Shown here piece by piece: positions 50,701 to 62,619 of a stretch of 64,000 nt of DNA. The DNA is from Platynereis dumerilii. Taxonomy: Eukaryota; Annelida; Polychaeta; Phyllodocida; Nereididae. The DNA is taken from contig JAPTHN010000003.1 of the NCBI GenBank assembly GCA_026936325.1, positions 50,088,511 through 50,152,510 on the forward strand. The letters run 5' to 3'. Position 1 is the stretch's first letter. Each line of letters opens with the position of its first letter. The position numbers and the translations under genes were made by a program. The notes beneath the pieces are model-generated. The model made no database searches and was not told where the DNA came from. It saw only the letters and a program-made list of their open reading frames with translations.

Positions 50701-51100
50701 TGGTTTGGAGTGAAATTATAGGATTATGTTGGTTTTGGAAAATATATAATATTGGTCTTATGGCTGTGCAGAGAATTGGGAAGAACCATGCATAGAAAGT
50801 TGGAGAAAAATATAAATTTGAAATTTTGGACTAGGAAATGATAGTTGGATGACATACATATACGGATGGTAAATTTTTTCCAGGAAAATCATGCTAAATA
50901 ATGAAAAATCAAATAGCATAATTGGGCACATGCATGTTTGTCGGGTTAAATCAATGTTATAAACATTCCAAGGTTAACCATATTTGGATATAAACATTCC
51001 GAGGAGGCCATAGTATTCAAATATATACATTGATAGGAACATCATGGTGGTAATATAAATGAAAATTTACAATGCAATATTATATTCAGTGATAATGATG

Positions 51101-54100
51101 TACACAGTATTCCCTAGGATGAGGACTATTTCCAATTGCGGTTGATCTGTGTGCGATTGCAACCAGCAACTGCTTTTTGTTTTTTACTTAAATAAGTTTA
51201 TGAGAGTTAGAGACTAAGAGTCTTTCATTTTCAGAATCATTTATATTTGAAAAAATTCCAAAATATTAAATTTTGAAATATCTAAAATATTTACTTTAAA
51301 AAAATTTGGAAAAATATCAAACTATATGTATAATAATTTTTTTAATTTCAGTTAGTTATAAGATGCTGAAGAGACCACTCCTAGTTCATAGTGGAAAATA
51401 CTGTATACATGTGCATAAATGTATGCATGACATTGAATGTACAATTGTACATCTATGCAATGAATGTCACACATTATTAGTAGATGACACAATGTTAGCT
51501 TAGCAATATAGCATAAATATACAGTGTGCATCAGGTGTAGGGACAATGGGTGGGGTTGGTATAGCAAGTGCCAAGATACCAAGACTCATAAACGAGGAAT
51601 GTCTCCAATTCATTGTCTTGGCTCAGTTGGTAAGGGGCTAAGGTATTGTATGGCTAAACTGAGTCTGAAGAGAGCAAGAAAATTTGAGAAGATTTCCAGC
51701 AGCAAACAATGCATTAGTTATGTAAACAAGTTTCGTTTCAAGCCATTGATGCCTGCAGAGCGATATGACGAGTCGCTCAGCAGCATCAAAAACTTGGCAA
51801 GGAGGCTCACGTCAGGCTATACGTATAATCGTATATGTATACATGGCACTAACGACAGGAAATGCTGTCATGTATACATTTTAGTCGGTAAAACATGTTA
51901 GCGATACAAAACTTTGAACCGAAGAGCCTGATTCTGAATAATTCTGGAAATACTTGTATAGTCCATATGTAACAAAACCCGATGCAAATCTTGGTTATAG
52001 TATGTACATGATATCGCGATCGATACGTAAGCTAAGAAAGCAAGCCATCGGCGGCTTTTTGCAGATTTCTTTCAACTTTTTGTCAACGCAAATATGCTAC
52101 GTAGCACATACTACAAACCACTTATACTTTGCCGTATAGAAACTCTAAACAATCCTTATTTTCCTTGTCTCTTTTTTCAGCTTTCTTTGCTTTGCTGAAA
52201 TGCCAGTGATATCCTAGCTATCTTGCCTTGTCTCCGTTTTACCTCTTTGTCTATCTTTGCTTGTTTTTCTGTCTGTCATACGGGTTCTTTTTGAGCCACT
52301 TCCTGTTTGCAGAGCCATCTCATTGGTCAAATATGCTGTACACATCACACTGCACATGTCCCCAAATATCGCTCACCATAGGATGTATACTCGTGACACT
52401 TGTGTGACAAGATGGCACTGCTGTATGATGACCTGTGACCTTGATACTGTACCCCCTAGATTATGTGCATCACCCCCAAGGGGGTAGTATCTAATTACCT
52501 ACAAATATGTCACCCTACACCAAATTCCAGCATAGCCACAGGAAGGTAGAGTTTATCAAAGGATTAAGTAACACCTTATTCCCTCTCCAGAGTCTTGACA
52601 CTGCAGTCAACACACAAAATGCTGTGCAAGAAAATGCTGCAAGCAGGTCATGTGACCATTTCAGGTCAGTTCCCAGGTCACATGATCATCTCGTGTGGTT
52701 ATTGGAGACTTGGGCTTTGCCAGAATGCCTTCAGGGCCCTTCAGGCCAGTAGGGGGTGACTTATACATAACCTGATGCACGCTTATATTCCAATAACATC
52801 CTAATATATTTGGTGTCTTCTCAGCATGCTACTATATTTCATATCATATTTCATGGTTGTCACTAAATTGATAAATTACACAAGAAAAATGTATGCCAAT
52901 TGGCTAACAAATTGATAAAGATACCAATCATTCAATTTAGAAGGACTGCATGTTTTAGACCTTCAGGTAATTAAGAAATCAGTTTTTGGTGTGCTGGCTT
53001 CTAAATTTAAATTGCCATTTTAAACATCAAATTTCATGGTTGTTGTTGTTGTTTTGCCTTGACCTGGGAGAATCTTAATCACAAAATATTTAATAATGTT
53101 TGAGCAAGAAAACCAAAGGTCTTACCTCATGGAATCCCCAAGATGAACCATTTTGATGTCAGGTCACTCTTCTATTCTTCACATTCATATTCACATTTTC
53201 CCAATTTGACGTCTTCACATTATCGCAATGTGAATCACAAATATTTTAACAATTTCACACAGCGTAAACTTGGCACAACGGTAGGTTAAAGCTACAGTAA
53301 ACATTAAATACTAACATTAATTTACATAAATACATAAATTACCCTATCTACAGCCACTTAAAAGTGGTGATTATTGTCAAACAGTCAAAAGTACTGTTTT
53401 TTTTTGGTCCAGCAAATGATCCCAATAAGTTTACATTCTCATACATAGGGTGTACAATACAACTGGTAAACAATGTACAATTAATAACATTTGGCAAAAT
53501 GCCACCCCTGTGTAGTCAATACTTTAGTGGAAGACATGGATTACATTATATGATGAGTCACAATAATCTTTGGTGAAGTCTTAATTGTTAGATTGATGAT
53601 GTGAAATGCATGATTTGGCATGTAACAACATTGTATCAGTTCAAGAAATGTAATCATCTCTTGTTTATACCTGATGACATAAAATGATGATGCAATTGAA
53701 CATTTCGTACACTTCATGATTTCGGACGAAATAATTTCATGAAGATTGTTGTTTTCCGGACGAATAACTGACACTAGGCACGCCGCCATCTTGAAGAACG
53801 AATGTATACAAAAATGTAACTGTCACTTGTCAGACGATTTCAGCATAGGACATTGAAGTCTCCAACAATCTTCATGACCTCAAGATGGGTCGCGATTAAG
53901 GCACAAACATTGCTACACAAAGGCAAACGTATGAAATTTAGGAAACTTTTGAGAAAAGGACGAATGTAATGTCTCGTAAGGCAAGAAAGTTTTCAGTTAA
54001 ATGGCGATTCAGGATTCTTACGGTGTGAAGTTGAATTCAATATTTCTGGGTGACGATTTCTGTTCTATATATAATAAACAACCCAGGAACAGTGATTTCA

Positions 54101-54218
54101 AGATGATTTGATAACAAATGCTTCGACACAAATGATAATTGTGCATCAGTCAATAGTTTTTGGCACATAAGTAGCGTCTGAAAGTTTTGTGATTTGATTA
54201 TGATATGAAGGTGATTTC
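51101..54218. other. Gene-free stretch downstream of Scratch
   Basis: No recognisable coding exon; the frame at 51524-51901 has no known domain. The part nearest 54.2 kb should be Scratch 3' UTR, but I see no AATAAA on the minus strand down to about 53000. A YY1-like GCCGCCATCTTG lies at about 53782. Confidence 0.5.
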
Positions 54219-54254
54219 AATGATTCCTGTTAATGATTCCTGTTAATGATTCCT
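54219..54254. repeat. 13-bp tandem repeat over the Scratch stop codon
   Basis: AATGATTCCTGTT occurs 2.8 times. On the minus strand each copy reads AGGAATCATTAAC, so the end of the protein (Arg-Asn-His-stop) sits in one unit. Confidence 0.9.
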
Positions 54255-55159
54255 TGGGAATCTCTGTCCTCTCATACACGATGATTCCTCGTGTTTGTAA
54301 AGGTATGATTTTAGAGCGAAGGCTTTGCCACATCGGCCACAGATGTATGGTTTGTCCGTTGAATGAGTCTGTACGTGCGCTCGGAGGTTTGATTTATCTG
54401 CGAATGCTTTGCCGCATTTTGTGCATTTAAACGGTTTCTCGCCCGTGTGGGTTCTAATGTGACCTTGAAGAAGCCAAGGTCGCGAAAACCTCTTCCCGCA
54501 AAAACTGCACTCGCACCCTTGGTTGTGCGTCCGCACGTGCATGCTGTAAGCAGGCATGGAAACGTAGACTTTTTCGCAATGGGGGCACTTCCTCGCTTTC
54601 TTGTCCGTGACCGATCTGTGCGTCTGTCTGTGTCTAGCGAGATTTGAGCTTGTTGAGTATCTTTTCCCACAATCAGGACAGACATAATCCTCCCCCATGC
54701 AATCCATCTCGGACCACGCTCGCTCGACCAGATCCTTGATGTTGTACGTGCCTCGCATGTCTCTCATGTCCACCAACTTACGAGCGGCTTCGATTTCGAA
54801 TGGTGTTGGAGATGGTGGTAATAATGTCGTTTTTGTTTCTAGAGCGGGTAAAGCTGCACTCAAGTAAGCTGCCAAATCACTACTTCTTTCCGACAAAGCT
54901 ACATACCGATCGAGCATACCCGGACGATCCTGCTCCATTGATGACATAGGTGACATTGGCGATATTGGTGTTATCGGAGACACTGGGGATATCGGCGATA
55001 GGTCTCGGCAAAACCTGGCAGACCTCGGTGAGTCCGCTGGTGAGGGCAAGTCTGCAGGAGGTCTCATGGCTTCTGTTGGAGAGGGCATGTGGAGGTCCAT
55101 CGAAGAGGAATTACTCTCTGACGGCGAGGGAACATCTCGCAGTAACTTCAGACCTGGGT
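54243..55159 (-). CDS. Scrt: Scratch-type transcription factor, last coding exon (zinc fingers)
   Basis: Encodes the DNA-binding end of a Scratch protein, a nuclear Snail-superfamily repressor of E-box (CAGGTG-type) sites with roles in neuronal differentiation. Counting from the ATG at 55100, there is a Ser/Pro-rich stretch (about 17-56), then five fingers: C141-H161, C172-H192, C198-H218, C226-H246 and a last C2HC finger C254/C257/H270/C275. [34 protein letters not shown] and [10 protein letters not shown] are Scratch hallmarks that separate it from Snail/Slug. The stop is TAA at 54243-54245. The frame stays open upstream to an acceptor, TTTCCAG, at 55160, so ATG 55100 is internal. The exon starts in phase to complete a codon with exon 55431-55538 (T+AC, Tyr). 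The SNAG repressor motif is absent here and expected in an upstream exon. Confidence 0.95.
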
Positions 55160-55430
55160 CTGGAAATCGTAAGCGGGTTTGTGTTAGTTAGTAATCCTAA
55201 GTAATGAGTTACTGATTACTTCAGAAGAAAAAAAAAGATTCCTTATTGTTATGATTACTTAGATTGATTTCATATACAGACAGTCCTGCACAGATTCTTT
55301 TTTTTTACATAAACATACCACAGAATTGATTGATTTTCCTCCATCATGCATATAATTCATTCATGGTAATCCAAAATTTATAAAACTCTTAATTATTATT
55401 TCTAAAGATCTGAATAGATAATATACTTAC
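55160..55430 (-). other. Scratch intron (271 bp)
   Basis: Starts GTAAGT at the 55430 side and ends CAG at 55160-55162 on the minus strand. Phase 1. Confidence 0.85.
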
Positions 55431-55538
55431 AAGTACAACACTGATGATCGTAAGTCGGTGAATGGTGCCACAGCCCTTCGTCGGTGTACGGCCGCTCAGC
55501 TGGCAATGGAGACAGTCTGCTCTCTGATTCTGATTCAT
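55431..55538 (-). CDS. Scrt: Scratch internal coding exon (108 bp)
   Basis: Found from splice sites, not from a start codon: TTTTTCAG precedes it and GTAAGTAT follows it on the minus strand. It translates without stops, containing DESESESRLSPLPAERPY and then TDEGLWHHSPTYDHQCCT. Its one-base overhang T joins AC of the next exon as Tyr, so the frame runs straight into the zinc-finger exon. It also begins after a one-base overhang in the previous exon. Being 108 bp and phase 1-1, it could be skipped without shifting frame. The acidic/serine opening and aromatic patch match no domain I know. The preceding exon, with start codon and SNAG motif, was not found up to 64000. Confidence 0.8.
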
Positions 55539-55540
55539 CT

Positions 55541-58500
55541 GAAAAATATCAAATATAAATAATTTTTAAAGAAAGAAGTGTATAATACAATGAATGGTTT
55601 ACAAAGACAGAGCTTACAACAGATGTATAGAATGAGCTTGGACTATTCAGTGTATTCACTGTGAATGCAAATACTGATAAAGCCCAAACCAAGTTATTTA
55701 TAAATCTTTACATTTTCAGTCTCAGAGATTCACTAAGTATATTGTCCATGCTCTCTCCAATAGAACAGCTATAATGAAGGTACAGTGCATATAATCCAAA
55801 TTGGTGATTTCTCTGCAGTATGTATTATATAACATGCATAACAATTCTCTAAGGCCCAGAAAAATATCATCAGTTGAATATCATAATAGGCAACAAATTG
55901 TCAAATGTATTTCTTTTCACTTTGTAATTACACGACAGTGCTATTTAAAAGATCTCTTGACTACAATTACTTTGTAAGTTGGTTAGAATACAATGATTTT
56001 TCTCCACAGTCTGCCAGCCATATTTCACAAGCATTTAGACAAGGCAACCCAACCTGATTAGGGCAGTTGCATAATAAACAATCAGATGTAGACATTTTAA
56101 CCCAAGGTTTGTTTTGACTGCTCCAAGCAGTCAGTTCTGTCTGGATATGTGTTGTGAAACACCTTGGTTAGGCCAGATCCTCAGGTTTTTTTGGCACAGA
56201 AATTGTTCTGGGCTGTTTTGTCAAAGCTGGGGTGTTTATTTAGGAAAGTGTGGGGATATATTCAGTGTTGAAAAGTCATAAATTGACAGACATCATTTCC
56301 TCTAGTCATACTCCAGCTGATACAACACATAAGTAAAGAAAGTAAAATAATTGGCAAACATATTTCAAACATACAATATGAACTTATGGTTGTGCAACAT
56401 GTATCTATTATCTGAGCATTTGAGACCTGTATAGCTGTATGCCTTAACTTAATGCTCCTATATATTAGTTACCTTTAAGATGTCTGTGATTTTTATTGGT
56501 CTCAGTTATCTCTCAAATATAGGCCTATTCAGCTTTTGTGATACATTTTTGTTTTATTATCTTTTTGAGGACCTCTTCACTGCAGACATTGCAATGATCC
56601 AGTTCAACCTAGCTCTGAGGCCAAGTGCCTAGAAACCCCAATCCTAAATCACTGTAGGGGCAGGATTATGACCATTTAATCGGGGTGGGGCTAAACCCTG
56701 CCTCCTTGCTTATCTATACACCCCTGAGAGGGCCTAATCAGGCTGCAGCTTGTTGACTTTAGGTCAGGTAGAGATTAATGGGCGTCTGATTGGCCTAATT
56801 AAGGATTAATTATGTCAGCTTTGATGGAGTTTGATGGGGGATTAATCAGTTTGGGGTGAGCCAATCACCCTAAGCTAACAACCCTGCCCCCTGATGGCAA
56901 GGAAATTGATATAGGTGGCGCTAACATAGGTACATATATCATGGTGTCTGTCAATACCAAGGCAATGCAAAAAGTATTGGTATACTGAGACTTGTATATG
57001 CTATCAGATCATATAAACAGCTCCTTTACACTGGTAATGTTGGCCAATGTTTTGATTCATTTCCAAATAACAAAGCAGCCAAAGTTACCAATAAGATCAG
57101 TAAGTTTTATAGATATTTACATGGTTAGCAATAACTTTCAATAAGTTCAGAAATTTCAAACACGAATATTGTTGATATGATATTTCAAAAACACAAAGTT
57201 CAGTGAAAGTACATTTAAATGTGTGTCAAAACTATCAAATAAGATGATACTCATATTTTTTCTAAGTCACATAACATTACCTGGAAAACTGATCAAATGT
57301 CTACAGAAATATACACTTTGCAACTCAAATATGAAGGAAAAAATCACAAAAATACTGAAAAAAATATGCAACAGAAAAAAGAAGGTCCCAATGCAGGATA
57401 TATGTCTATTTACCCTATGGTTTACCCCGGTGTCAAAGCAGGTCAGATCTTGAGCCAAAGGGTCTTTTTCTGAACTCTAGGAGCTTCCAGGTTATGAGGA
57501 AGTCATCTTCAGTTAAAAAGGAGGGTGACACAACATGACCCTGCAACCCCCTGACATCTCAAAACAAAAAGATGACGCAAGCCCCTGGGGGTGTCACCCC
57601 AACCCTTACCCCACAAGACACCCTTCTCCAGATTATCATCTGTTTTTCTAGGGTTTTAGCAGCAACCCTAGGGTTTTGGGCTCTGGGCAAAAACAAGGTA
57701 CCTATAACAACCTCTGAAATAGCTATATCGTTTTGCTCAAGTGTTAACTTTTTTCACAGCTTCCCCTGTTGGAATATCCTCCAAAGTTCTGTTAAAACCA
57801 CCACTGCAGTTGTCCAACCAAGTAGCATAATAGTTCATGGGCATTATGAAATAAGTGTTAAAGTTTCCATTTTCATTTTATAACACTGTTGAAGTTGATG
57901 GATCGAAAAACTAAATTTGTGTCAAGAGGCATGCACATATAAAGATAATACATGTATATAGTGATTTCAGTTCGACAAAGAGCCCAAATTATTATCAATG
58001 ATAAAACAATGGTCTATTATAATGGCTGCTTACATACATCAATTGACAATATTATCTCAGAGTACCATTTCAAAAACTACTAAAAAGATGCACTGATGTT
58101 GCCCTGGCTAGAGGTGCATCCTTACATATCTGAAGTGTGCATGGACCCCTATAGCCTCACTGTATACAAGCCCTCTTGGCTATATCACAGGCACTGCAGT
58201 ACCAGAAAGTCTTAGAGCCATGCCCTCTAGTGACAAAATACAGATGACAAACACAGATGACAAACACTACAACCTCAGATGGCTCTGAGGTTCATCTGTG
58301 TCTTTGTTTGCTGGTGAAACTCTATCCTGTGATGAGTTGTACCCTACTCTTCAGTTTATCTGGTTTTGATAAACCATAGTACCTGGGTGTCCTCATGCAT
58401 GCATTGCCTCCAGGGTTTTTAGAGGTGCTCCCTGGTCCTCCCCAGGTCTCCCCTGGTCCAACCAGGTGCCCACCAGGCGCACACAAAATGTACAAAAACC

Positions 58501-59460
58501 CTACTGGTCCTGGGGTCATAGATTCAAGGCAAACAGGAAGATCCTGTCCATGCCCTGAATTTGAATTGATGCCCTCAAGGAACATGCACATTCAAGGCAC
58601 ATGCCAGCCCCCAAGGCTTTATAAATGCACACTGCCCAGTCAAAACACACTACCAAGTTGCCAACACCCAAATTGGTCCTTGTCTCCATCACATTATGAT
58701 GATATTACACAATATTTTGGCTTTGTTTCATTAATAAATTAAAGAAGTAACTTGGAAAATTGACTGCTATGGAAAACGTATTTTACCAATTTTTGTGTCA
58801 AAGGCTTGCAGAGTTTCCATCAACACCAAGGGTCATTTGTATGTCTCATAATATTAGATTTTATATTTTCAAATGAAAAATGAGTGAAGAATAAATTAAT
58901 CTATTTCTTTAGTGCTTGTACCCAGATCTGCTGTTGCATAAATCAGAGATGTGCTCAGTTACAGAAAGCAAATATCAGATCCTGAGCATGCAGTGTGCTT
59001 GGCAAAATCTTCTGATATTTGAAAGCTGATGAGGAAGAAACCTATTTTGAATCCAATACCTTGAAGCATCAAAACAATCCAGTAATACATAGTGCATGTT
59101 CAATTTTCTGGTCTGCAAATTGCTCTGGGCAGGTACTAACAGCTGCTTGGAGGCTGGAGTGTCATGCAAGCTGAAAATGAGGAGAGCTGTCAAACATGAC
59201 TTTCTTGTTACACTAATGATACAGATCAACATGCTTGTCAATATGTGTGAGTACCTGGATAAATCTAACAATATGTGAGTATTTAGGTTCAGCAGACATT
59301 TGGCTGGGGGATGTGTATGAGAATGGCATGGGTTTGGCCAGAGTGCTGTATGGATGCCATATTCTGGACTAGCCACACAGCTGGGTGTCACCTGACTACT
59401 GATGTTGCACACAAGTTGCACAGAAATGAACAGAAGTAGCTACTCCACTGATGGATAAAG
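55541..59460. other. Probable Scratch intron or upstream DNA, no gene seen
   Basis: No SNAG-coding exon (Met-Pro-Arg-Ser-Phe-Leu-Val-Lys) recognised on the minus strand. CAGGTG-type E-boxes, the sort Scratch/Snail proteins bind, include one near 58463. Otherwise short frames only. Confidence 0.5.
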
Positions 59461-59470
59461 ACTGTTTGGG

Positions 59471-59541
59471 TCAAGGTCACGGAATGAGGTCATTTCTCAA
59501 GGTCATGGGTCACCCAAGGTCAACTGACTCTTTCAAGGTCA
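59471..59541. promoter_or_regulatory. Cluster of TCAAGGTCA nuclear-receptor half-sites
   Basis: Within 71 bp: TCAAGGTCA at 59471-59479, 59497-59505 and 59533-59541, CCAAGGTCA at 59514-59522, TGAGGTCA at 59485-59492 and GGGTCA at 59507-59512. TCAAGGTCA is the extended half-site bound by ERR, NR5A (SF-1/FTZ-F1) and related monomer-binding receptors. Confidence 0.6.
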
Positions 59542-59689
59542 CATGGGTTCGTCACGTGTCATTCTAGGAATGGTTGAGTCTGTTGAAAATCAAACGAAGC
59601 ATGTTAAATAGTCACAGCTAGCAGGGGGTATAGGATAAATCCTACGAATTCCACTGTTTTACCCTCTCACATTGGCTGATATGCTAGAG

Positions 59690-59815
59690 TATTCTTCACA
59701 TAGTTGGTCACATTGTTGGTCACATAGTTGGTCACATCCTGGCATAGTTTGTCACACTTCAAGGTCTCAAGGTCACTCTCAAACCACCAAGGTCATGCTA
59801 GAAATAGCAAGGTCA
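59690..59815. promoter_or_regulatory. GGTCACAT repeats and second AAGGTCA group
   Basis: A short tandem of AGTTGGTCACAT-like units (59698-59737) precedes TCAAGGTCA at 59767-59775, CCAAGGTCA at 59787-59795 and GCAAGGTCA at 59807-59815. Same half-site as the cluster 230 bp to the left. Confidence 0.5.
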
Positions 59816-59984
59816 CAGTGCTGACCTCTTGTGCATACCTCACACAACATCACAGATTGTCACAAGTCAAGCATATTAGTACACGGCCTTATGTCATTTA
59901 GCGGTATTTTTTGAAAAGCCTAACAATCTTGTACTTTTTGGAAACCTGAGGAGTTGTAGTAACATTTTTTGCTGGATGCCAATT

Positions 59985-61238
59985 TTTCCCATGGCAACCA
60001 AAACAGTAATTTGTTACCATAGCAACCAAGGTCAGTTTTTCTAAAAATTTAAGAATTTTCATATTTTATTAAAACCATGGCCCAGAACCAGAATCTAAGT
60101 ATCAGGATTAATAAATGCACAAAATCAGATTTTTTTGGTCAAGTGACCTTTGACATCCAGGGTCGTTGTCATGGTAACAAATGCGACCAAAGGTAAAAAT
60201 TCAAGGTTTTTTAATCTCAGCTGAACTTTATGGACCTCACATTGCCCAAGTTACCATCAATTTCAACAATCATTGGAGTCATTAGTGGAACCAGTATGTG
60301 TACTGTTTCTATACATATGCACATTACAGTGGTGGCCATGGAAACCAGGTTAGAAGCAAAACTTCAAAGTTATGTCTGCTCAGTAACGTCTAAATTGACT
60401 AATTGGGCAACTTTGATATCACCAATGTACTATTTTATCACACCTGGGGTTGAGATATTTTTTAAGTTCTGCATTTATTTATGTTTCAAAAATATTTTTT
60501 TGGCCTAAAGTTGGAATTGTCTCCTCCTGCTTCTTGTCTGTGGTTGCCATGGCAACCGTTTTTAAATGTTGTGTTATTTTGGTAAAAATCTCCAAATTTC
60601 ACCTTAAATGTGTATAAGAAACTGTCTGTTTTGTATGAAAAAATATTCTAGGATAAAAAGGGGTACATGTGATCACATGACCTCTTCATTTAGGGACCAG
60701 GTAATCTTGAAAGTGGGGCTCAAAGGTAAGAAATGTGTTATTACATTGACGTCAAAGTAAAAACATGACAAGTTATTGTCAGTAGGTCACCATCATTAGT
60801 TTGGTTGCAATGGCTGTTACTTTTATTTTTTAGATATATCAGTTTCCAGAATTTCTGATTTTCAAAAAATATTGGTTGCCATGGTAGCCGGACTGAATGC
60901 ACTTGAGACAAATACAAGGATTTATTTCGCATAAACTAAAATTAACAAACATCATACTGGCAGATTCTAATCAATTTCATCAACAATTTGTGTATAAATA
61001 TGCTACAACAGTATGTCTACTCTTTATATAGATGTACAATTCATTGGTAGCCATGGTAACCAGGTTATAGCCAGAACAACCAGGTATAGTTTAATTGACA
61101 AATGTGACATATTGGGTTGCCTAAGATAAGATAATTCTCAAACTATTCTGTCACTTATTTATAATGACATTCAGTTCTATTTTTCTTTTTTTAAATGTTG
61201 AAATTCTTCCGGTTCCTCACCATGGTAACCATGACAAC
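59985..61238. promoter_or_regulatory. Series of RFX/X-box-like palindromes
   Basis: Full matches to GTHNYYATRGNAAC: GTTACCATAGCAAC (60013-60026), GTTGTCATGGTAAC (60165-60178), GTTGCCATGGCAAC (60543-60556), GTAGCCATGGTAAC (61047-61060). Near matches: 59985-59998, 60332-60345, 60875-60888, 61225-61238. This is the RFX-family site. Also TGACCTTTGACA (60144-60155), a DR1-like site. At least one palindrome lies in a dispersed repeat. Confidence 0.6.
60720..60935 (+). repeat. Dispersed repeat, copy 1, carrying an RFX-like palindrome
   Basis: Reverse-complement match to 63800-64000. Shared words include GGTCACCATCATTAGTTT, the chain GGCTGTTACTTTTATTTT, ATATATCAGTTTCC and a CCATGGTA palindrome. Class unknown. 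Confidence 0.8.
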
Positions 61239-61259
61239 AGTTTAGAAGAGCCTCATATT

Positions 61260-62600
61260 TTAGAAGTTTTACCAAAAAAGAAGCTGACAAGGGCCTGTAC
61301 TTTAAATTAAAGAATTAATTGTCCAAGGAAAATTATCCATGCCATGATATCCTGTTGCCATGAATGTTACTTTATAAATCAGAGATAATTTTCAGTTTAA
61401 AAATGAGGCTCATAGTCACTGATATACAAAAGAAAATATTAAGACAATGATGCTAATTAAGAAAAAAGGGCAGGTGATGATTGTTACATTCGAAGAATTA
61501 TGAGTACATTACTTATATTCACCTGTTTGTGGCCATCAATGAACTCACAACAGGCCCTATTCATTGCATTGAAATGAGATGTCAATTTGTCATTGAGTAA
61601 CTTGTGATTCAGTAGATTGCTTGTTCTGATAGCATTGATAGTATAGGATATAAACTGAGCCTCATGTACTGCATGTGAGTCACAGAGAATAACATTACAT
61701 TGACAGGGATATCACCTGAAGAGGGTAATCTATTCTAGAATATTTGGGAAGAATGAGACTGTTCTTCTAACTTTTATTGTATATATAATTATATATCATC
61801 AGTGTTGTATTTTTTATTCACAACAATGTACTGGGCAATTGGTTGCCAATGCCATGGTATGCATTTGAGAGGCTCAATTGGTCTATTAAGAAATGGATTG
61901 ATTGACTGATCTGGCACATTTTCAATAATACAACTTACAAAAATCAGTTCAAATTAAACAAGTTTTTTTTTTGGGCAAAAATTCTTTTTCAGGAAAATTA
62001 AAAATACAAAACAATTTCTATAACTGGCGAATATGTGTAATTTCTTGGTGAAGTTGAGCACTTGGGAAACATGAAAATCAGGTTAATGGTAATTTTGAGT
62101 TTGCTGGTTAAAAAAATTGGGGGTGCCATTTTGTCACTGTTCGAACTTTTTAAGGACTCCAAATTTGTCGAAATTAAGACACTCTGAATGCCTTGTCAAT
62201 GAAGAAAATTGATGTCAAAACAAAATCTAACAATCTTCAATTAGCTCCAAAAATCATAACCACAGCTGCTATAGTGCTCCAGTAGCATACACATGACTCC
62301 TAATATCCAATAATGCCGGTTACTAGCTGAAAGTTTCAGTGAACAGTGGCTTTATTTATTGTGACAGGAAATGTGTCAATATTTTGGGGGGAAAGTGTCT
62401 CCTTCATAACATTAAAATGTATGCATTGTATAGTCCTATCATGAATATTTTTCTATTCCTTTTGTAACAACAGTAAAGTACAAATAGCATTGGCGATGAG
62501 GTAAGTTCACATTAAGCATGCATAATAGTAATGTATTGAATTTACAGGTATGTCTTGACCGTTTCTTATATCAATTATTTTTAAAATCCTTACACATTCT
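61260..62600. other. Non-coding stretch
   Basis: AT-rich. A few half palindromes (GTTGCCATG at 61354) continue the theme of the block to the left. No gene. Confidence 0.5.
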
Positions 62601-62619
62601 GGAAGGCTGTGCCACAGCA

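Larger units (their letters stand above)
43250..51100 (+). other. ~8-kb C-poor, G-rich strand domain
   Basis: The plus strand is markedly short of C here. Counted samples of 60 bases: 44461-44520 has 18 G and 7 C; 47041-47100 has 27 G and 1 C; 49081-49140 has 13 G and 6 C. Flanking lines are near parity (42901-42960: 12 G, 11 C). It contains purine tracts (43350-43780), AGGT repeats and TAGGG runs. Long frames here (Pro/Thr/Tyr/Leu on the minus strand) are artefacts. No gene recognised. Confidence 0.7.

Noticed and set aside
51524-51901. A 125-residue plus-strand frame with several Cys and Lys
   Set aside because: No recognisable domain or splice signals; not called.
54311-54685. A second frame inside the Scratch finger exon
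   Set aside because: Shadow of the zinc-finger frame; it has none of the finger spacing.
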